DNA of 9,190 bases from Victivallaceae bacterium (lineage in GTDB: Bacteria; Verrucomicrobiota; Lentisphaeria; Victivallales; Victivallaceae): contig JAQUOK010000077.1 in assembly GCA_028717165.1 (NCBI GenBank), positions 1-9,190 of the forward strand, given 5' to 3'. Shown piece by piece: positions 6,355-9,190 of this stretch. The position numbers and the translations under genes were made by a program. The notes beneath the pieces were generated by a model that did not search any database, was not told where the DNA came from, and saw only the letters and a program-made list of their open reading frames with translations. Each line of letters starts with the position of its first letter. Within the stretch, counting starts at the first letter, position 1.

Positions 6355-6579
6355 CTACCTAAATGGTGAATCCGGTCTACGGAAACGCCTAAGCTCATTT
6401 TTTTCTCTATAAAACTCTTTTCTATAAACTTCATCCTGTGCATGAATTTCATCGATAGAAATACCTGTTGCAGAATAAGCCTCATCATGTGAAAACTTAT
6501 GTCTGCATACATAATGCCAAAACATAGACCGGGCATAATCATAAGTTTCACCACATAAATGACATTCCAGTTTTGACAT
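6355..6579 (-). CDS. Single C2H2 zinc-finger protein (74 aa)
   Basis: The N-terminus carries Cys6-x2-Cys9-x3-Tyr13-x5-Met19-x2-His22-x4-His27, which fits the classical C2H2 finger consensus (C-x2-C-x3-F-x5-L-x2-H-x3-5-H), including the two hydrophobic core positions. An extra Cys25 lies between the histidines. The rest is a charged, probably helical region (about 31-65), rich in Glu, Lys and Arg, ending in a basic segment RRFRRPDSPFR. The ATG is preceded by AGGGCGG. It lies 13 nt after the small basic protein gene and 9 nt before the helix-turn-helix gene. It could bind DNA or RNA, perhaps to regulate replication or host genes. The motif is seen; the role is inferred. An overlapping 90-residue reading of the same strand in another frame is a shadow. 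Confidence 0.72.
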   Translation of the reverse strand: MSKLECHLCGETYDYARSMFWHYVCRHKFSHDEAYSATGISIDEIHAQDEVYRKEFYREKNELRRFRRPDSPFR

Positions 6580-6592
6580 TTTACCGCCCTTT

Positions 6593-6742
6593 TTAAAACG
6601 GCAAAGTCTGCCGCCACCACTTTTTCAAGAACCGTTTATCAAAATTCCTTGAACGGCCAAAACTACGAGTAACGAAAACACCCTTACAGTGATAACCCTT
6701 ATAACAGGCGTTTATCTTTTTTTGCTGTTCCTGAAAAGTCAT
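6593..6742 (-). CDS. Small strongly basic protein coupled to Rep (49 aa)
   Basis: The ATG at 6742 overlaps the Rep stop codon as ATGA and is preceded by a near-perfect AAGGAG site, so translation is likely coupled to Rep. An in-frame start at 6796 would overlap Rep more and has no such site. The 49-residue product has 12 Lys/Arg against 2 acidic residues, plus two cysteines (Cys13, Cys19) spaced like a small knuckle, and ends KRFLKKWWRQTLPF. The charge suggests nucleic-acid contact, for example as a replication accessory factor. No family is recognised. Confidence 0.72.
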   Translation of the reverse strand: MTFQEQQKKINACYKGYHCKGVFVTRSFGRSRNFDKRFLKKWWRQTLPF

Positions 6743-7842
6743 AATGTCTCCTTGGGGTTGCGAGGATAAATACAAGGGTCGTTTTCCCGACCGCAATATG
6801 ATTTAAGATTATCGTAAAACTCGCGCCACAGCCTAGGAAACTGCCAGCCTACTATGCGTTTGGGATGCTTGAGAGAATAAAAATCCAAATTCTCGAATTT
6901 TTCAGCATACAATTTTCTGGTTTCAAAACGGGGAATTGACTTTAAAGCAGACTGAAAACCATATTGCTTGGCAAAATTCAAAAACCAATCAAATTTGTAT
7001 TCACCGGTCTTCTTACCATAATAATAAGTAAGACGATCAAACACATCACTATAAAAATTCAAATCCTTGCCAATCGAAATTCCCGGACGGGATTCAAGCT
7101 CAATACGCCACAAATCAGAACCGTTATACTGTATATTATGTTCTTGCAAAAGTTCTTTTTTCTTGTCATAAATACGAAACTGAAAGGTTGAACGACGTGT
7201 ACCAAGATAAAGCGTTTCTATTCCTTGCGGCCCAAAATGTTGATTGCCTCGCCGAGCAGTCGAAGAAAACAAACAAGGATTCAAAGCCTCAGGATAATCA
7301 ACTGCGATATCAAGCCGGGAAATTTTAAGAAGATCATCAAAAAATACTGTCGGGTCACAATAAGTATTGCAAAAATATGATAAAAAAGAAGAACAAAGAG
7401 AAGGTTTATCTTTCGCGGGATTATACTCGATGCGAGCCGCAAAATCAGACTCCTCATTCTCTTCTAAAAATCCATCATTCTCAAAAGCCATATAACCATC
7501 ATGGCCATAAAAAAGTTTAATATACTCCTCATCATAAATCTTGCGTTTAATAGGAAGCTTAGGCATTAATTGCAGATCGACTCCGCCGGCAAGACGATAA
7601 TGATGATGATACAATTCCGTCTCCTCACTAAAAGGCCGTGACCAATCAAAAGAATCAGGACAATGTTTTTTGCAATTCTGAATCATGGAATCAATAAACC
7701 CTTGACACTTCCGATTGAAAGGGTCAAGGGCCATATGATTTGAAAAAGAAAACTGAGGGCCGGTTTTTACCAGCAAGGTAATCTTGTCAATCGACAAGTA
7801 AGGCTCGGTTATTACCGACATTTGAACAGGTTCTTCTTGCAT
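6739..7842 (-). CDS. Rolling-circle replication initiator, Rep_trans-type (pII-like)
   Basis: This 367-residue protein has the signature pattern of the phage/plasmid replication initiation factor family (Rep_trans type, including RstA of CTX-phi). It has RLDIAVDYPE at 176-185 with two acidic residues for metal, LYLGTRRS-x5-RIYDKKKE at 211-230 with the conserved Tyr-Asp-Lys, and WRIELESR at 245-252. It should nick the plus-strand origin, stay attached through a tyrosine, and start rolling-circle synthesis on the replicative form. Tyr225 in the YDK motif is conserved in the family, but I do not claim it as the nucleophile. The ATG follows the ssDNA-binding protein stop by 3 nt with no strong ribosome site, so it probably depends on translational coupling. 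A second ATG at codon 8 is possible. Confidence 0.88.
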   Translation of the reverse strand: MQEEPVQMSVITEPYLSIDKITLLVKTGPQFSFSNHMALDPFNRKCQGFIDSMIQNCKKHCPDSFDWSRPFSEETELYHHHYRLAGGVDLQLMPKLPIKRKIYDEEYIKLFYGHDGYMAFENDGFLEENEESDFAARIEYNPAKDKPSLCSSFLSYFCNTYCDPTVFFDDLLKISRLDIAVDYPEALNPCLFSSTARRGNQHFGPQGIETLYLGTRRSTFQFRIYDKKKELLQEHNIQYNGSDLWRIELESRPGISIGKDLNFYSDVFDRLTYYYGKKTGEYKFDWFLNFAKQYGFQSALKSIPRFETRKLYAEKFENLDFYSLKHPKRIVGWQFPRLWREFYDNLKSYCGRENDPCIYPRNPKETL

Positions 7843-7845
7843 GGT

Positions 7846-8148
7846 TTATTTTCCCGGTTCAAAACCAGTTAACTTGTCAAAGCGGAAATAAGTTGTATCA
7901 GTCGCATAGGCATGACCATCATAACGGCGAACCTCAGACTTTGAAGCAACTTCCCCTTGAATCGTAGCGCGACCAATAACGCCAACTTTAAGCTCCTTAG
8001 AAAAATTCGAGTCAATCTCAATGGCAATGCGTTCACCCCAGGTTAAAACATCAACCATGGTTTTCTCGCCTACTACCTCATCATTCCTTTTCACTTGACG
8101 AGAATAAACCTTGCCAAGCTTACAATCATTAATGACTGTGAAATCCAT
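7846..8148 (-). CDS. Putative single-stranded DNA-binding protein (pV-like)
   Basis: This 100-residue protein is first in the leftward operon. The ATG at 8148 has AAAGGGG upstream; a longer open reading to 8394 runs through the promoter region and into the divergent gene, so I reject that start. Alternating hydrophobic and charged residues (MVDVLTWGERIAIEIDS, then GVIGRATIQGEVA) predict a small all-beta protein, consistent with the OB-fold of pV-like proteins, with many Lys/Arg and aromatic residues (YSRQVKR, RRYDGHAY, YFRF). pV-like proteins coat new single strands and switch synthesis from double-stranded to virion DNA. The call rests on size, fold pattern and its place next to Rep; no specific motif proves it. 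Confidence 0.65.
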   Translation of the reverse strand: MDFTVINDCKLGKVYSRQVKRNDEVVGEKTMVDVLTWGERIAIEIDSNFSKELKVGVIGRATIQGEVASKSEVRRYDGHAYATDTTYFRFDKLTGFEPGK

Positions 8149-8178
8149 TGGACACCCCTTTGTTAAAAGTTGAAGATT

Positions 8179-8259
8179 TTTGCAAAACATTTGTACTGCT
8201 ATTTTAAGAATAATTGCATTACATTTGTTTGTCAAGCGGCAAAACAAAAAATTTGCAAT
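8179..8259. promoter_or_regulatory. Three copies of a 16-base repeat: candidate operators
   Basis: Direct copies at 8179-8194 and 8213-8228 share TTGCAnnACATTTGT, with starts 34 nt apart. A third, inverted copy at 8244-8259 keeps ATTGCA and TTGT, but the middle bases differ. Copy 2 fills the spacer of the leftward promoter, copy 1 lies just downstream of its likely start point, and copy 3 covers the candidate -35 of the rightward promoter. This placement suits repression and autoregulation, most simply by the regulator encoded at 8302. The repeats are seen; the binding protein is inferred. Confidence 0.6.
8207..8235 (-). promoter_or_regulatory. Sigma70-type promoter of the leftward replication/assembly operon
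   Basis: On the minus strand a consensus -35 TTGACA (8230-8235), a 17-nt spacer and -10 TATTCT (8207-8212, 4 of 6) lie upstream of the ssDNA-binding protein gene. Transcription would start near 8200, giving a leader of about 50 nt before the ATG at 8148. Confidence 0.75.
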
Positions 8260-8281
8260 TTTTTTAAACAATGAATATCTT
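8253..8281 (+). promoter_or_regulatory. Weaker candidate promoter for the rightward regulator gene
   Basis: TTGCAA (8253-8258) and TATCTT (8276-8281), each 4 of 6 to consensus, are separated by exactly 17 nt. The start point would lie near 8288, leaving a very short leader before the AAGGAAG ribosome site and ATG at 8302. Confidence 0.4.
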
Positions 8282-8301
8282 ACCTGAAAAAAGGAAGAAT
8301 T

Positions 8302-8583
8302 ATGAATAAAGACGAAATAATAAAAATCATAACTAAAAGAACTTTTATCACGCAAGTTCAGGCTGCGGAAATACTTGAACTTACAAGAAGCCAAATATCA
8401 TTATTAATCAAAAAAGGGAAAATAGAAGCATATAAGGGCGGAAAAACACCAAAACCATATTTGGATTCAGTATTATCCTACAAAACCAATCCCAACATGA
8501 AAAGAAATATCTCAATCCAAGGAAACAACAATAATAACAACAATATCATCACAGGTAACGGCAACATAAATATCAAAAAATAA
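8302..8583 (+). CDS. Small winged-helix regulator (excisionase/MerR-like) with Asn-rich tail
   Basis: This 93-residue protein is divergent from the replication operon. Residues 15-60 fit the HTH_17/excisionase-like pattern: ITQVQAAEILELTRSQISLLIKKGKI (T-x-x-x-AA-x-x-L-x-x-[ST]-x-x-x-[IV]-x-x-LI-x-x-G), then a wing and YLDSVLSYK. Residues 69-93 form a low-complexity tail with seven consecutive Asn (75-81) followed by ITGNGNINIKK. That is a G-N-rich beta-like repeat also met as tails of bacterial regulator or signalling proteins. AAGGAAG precedes the ATG. Its position facing the operators and promoter suggests it is the repressor or lysogeny-type switch, like the divergent repressor of CTX-phi. 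An excisionase or recombination directionality role is an alternative. The codons look more AT-rich than those of the leftward genes. Confidence 0.75.
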   Translation: MNKDEIIKIITKRTFITQVQAAEILELTRSQISLLIKKGKIEAYKGGKTPKPYLDSVLSYKTNPNMKRNISIQGNNNNNNNIITGNGNINIKK

Positions 8584-8611
8584 ATATCACAACACAATTA
8601 TAGGCTCAAAC

Positions 8612-8851
8612 ATGGCAACGCCAGCGCCAGAAATAACAGCAGGATGCGCAATATTTACATTAATGCTAATAGCGGCAATATTAATACCAATAATAGGAAT
8701 TATAATATTCTGGCTATGTATGATAATATACTGTATAAAATATCAAAAAAACGATAGAACAGCATGGATAATAGTTAACTTCCTATGCGGCCCATTTGGA
8801 AACTTAATATACATATTTTTCAAAGATAAAAAGCCTAACAAATTGCCTTAA
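8612..8851 (+). CDS. Two-helix small membrane protein, PLDc_N-like
   Basis: This 79-residue protein has a first hydrophobic segment at about 9-44 (Ile/Leu/Ala-rich), a short charged loop YQKNDRTA, and a second helix at about 51-70. The segment WIIVNFLCGPFGNLIYIFFKDKK fits the PLDc_N pattern (W-x5-l-x-G-P-x-G-x-l-Y, then basic residues), a membrane module found alone or before phospholipase D-like domains. It follows the regulator by 28 nt on the same strand, with only a weak ribosome site (AGG). Membrane proteins co-expressed with a phage repressor can act in superinfection exclusion or immunity; that is inference. It is strikingly rich in ATA isoleucine codons. Confidence 0.7.
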   Translation: MATPAPEITAGCAIFTLMLIAAILIPIIGIIIFWLCMIIYCIKYQKNDRTAWIIVNFLCGPFGNLIYIFFKDKKPNKLP

Positions 8852-8895
8852 AAACTTCGAAAAGCAACTTGCTTATTATAAACAACTTATAAATC

Positions 8896-8916
8896 ACACT
8901 ACATTTTATGTAGTGT
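8896..8916. other. Perfect 9-bp hairpin downstream of the rightward gene pair
   Basis: ACACTACAT (8896-8904) pairs with ATGTAGTGT (8908-8916) across a TTT loop. It lies 45 nt after the membrane protein stop, but no T run follows on the plus strand, so termination would be weak or Rho-assisted. It might instead belong to a replication origin. Confidence 0.55.
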
Positions 8917-8932
8917 TAGCGGGCTATTAGAA

Positions 8933-8983
8933 CGCGCCCGCGCGATATGCGCGAATTTAAAGACGGGCGCGCGCATTATGCGC
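8933..8983. other. GC-rich palindrome cluster; candidate replication origin structure
   Basis: An 8-bp stem CGCGCCCG (8933-8940) / CGGGCGCG (8964-8971) encloses a second small palindrome CGCG-ATATG-CGCG (8941-8953). It is followed by GCGCA-TTA-TGCGC (8971-8983). Runs of alternating C and G in an otherwise AT-rich genome, in the intergenic region between the rightward genes and the end of the assembly operon, suit a rolling-circle or complementary-strand origin. The palindromes are seen; the origin role is inferred. Confidence 0.45.
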
Positions 8984-9190
8984 ACGGCCTCAAATACATT
9001 AAAGCCTGGCGGCTTTGTTTCCCTCTGGATGGCTGCTGTTTAGTTTTTCCGGGACGGAGCCGGGGAAAGGTATAAGTCCACTCAGAAAGCCGGGAATAGT
9101 GTTTATTTTGCTCCGCGCACGCACATACAAGTATGGCGAGCTGCTCTACTTAAGGGGAATCCTTCCCCTACAGCTTACCCCTGAAATAAA

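Larger units (their letters stand above)
8852..9190. other. Main non-coding region, right part (continues at 1-333 if circular)
   Basis: No open reading frame here has a start, ribosome site and protein-like composition. Besides the hairpins listed separately it contains AAAGCC-TGGC-GGCTTT (9001-9016), TTTCC/GGAAA (9046-9050 with 9064-9068) and AGGGGAA-TCC-TTCCCCT (9153-9169). Together with the left end this would make an intergenic region of about 670 nt, the expected site of both origins and the packaging and attachment sites. The left part (1-333) likewise holds only structure: a 101-residue minus-strand frame at 63-368 has no ribosome site and crosses the terminators. Confidence 0.6.

Noticed and set aside
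6348..6620. 90-residue minus-strand frame overlapping the zinc-finger gene
   Set aside because: It covers the same DNA in another frame, has no ribosome site and no recognisable pattern, whereas the zinc-finger frame has both.
8149..8394. N-terminal extension of the ssDNA-binding protein to 182 residues
   Set aside because: The extension crosses the promoter and operators and overlaps the divergent regulator gene; the ATG at 8148 has a good ribosome site and gives the expected length.
8861..8897. Possible dif-like site ACTTGCTTATT...TTATAAAT upstream of the 9-bp hairpin
   Set aside because: Compared with Firmicutes-type and E. coli dif it matches fewer than half of the 28 positions, with no palindromic core.
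1..9190. tRNA genes, CRISPR arrays, insertion sequences, integrase or transposase genes
   Set aside because: Looked for by eye on both strands; no cloverleaf-like sequence, spaced direct-repeat array, terminal inverted repeats with transposase, or recombinase motif was seen.

Overview
The window looks like the whole genome of a filamentous single-stranded DNA phage (Inoviridae-type). It is probably a circular replicative form opened inside its main non-coding region: the rightmost 339 bases and the leftmost 333 bases carry no convincing gene, and no host gene is visible at either end. Circularity cannot be proven from the sequence. The host should be a diderm (Gram-negative-type) bacterium, because the phage carries its own outer-membrane secretin. 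Beyond that the host cannot be named. The DNA is moderately AT-rich, uses the standard code, and has Shine-Dalgarno sites of the GAGGTG or GGGGTG type.

Leftward block (minus strand, read from 8148 down to 334). The gene order resembles that of coliphage Ff: a putative ssDNA-binding protein (pV-like), a Rep_trans-type rolling-circle initiator, a tiny very basic protein, a C2H2 zinc-finger protein, a lambda-repressor-like helix-turn-helix protein, and two tiny membrane proteins in the pVII/pIX position. Then come the major coat protein (pVIII-like, predicted mature length 50 residues), a strong intrinsic terminator, another tiny membrane protein, a giant receptor-binding protein built from four Ig-like (He_PIG-type) domains on a stalk (pIII-like), a pVI-like protein, the Zot/pI assembly ATPase, and a lipoprotein-type secretin (pIV-like). 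Two back-to-back intrinsic terminators close the block. A near-consensus promoter (TTGACA, 17 nt, TATTCT) at 8207-8235 drives it.

Rightward block (plus strand, 8302-8851). A small excisionase/MerR-like winged-helix regulator with an asparagine-rich tail is followed by a two-helix membrane protein resembling the PLDc_N family. This pair diverges from the replication genes across a 150-base control region. That region holds three copies of a 16-base repeat placed on the two candidate promoters, which suggests a repressor/immunity switch. The pair looks more AT-rich than the rest.

Non-coding region (8852-9190 and 1-333). It is rich in hairpins: a 9-bp hairpin after the rightward genes, GC-rich palindromes, a long imperfect inverted repeat at 33-122, tandem terminators, and a 12-bp stem overlapping the secretin stop codon. 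Each arm of the inverted repeat resembles a Xer/dif recombination site. Two inverted dif-like arms that can fold into one site in single-stranded DNA is the architecture known from the CTX-phi attachment site. This is the most interesting hypothesis in the window.
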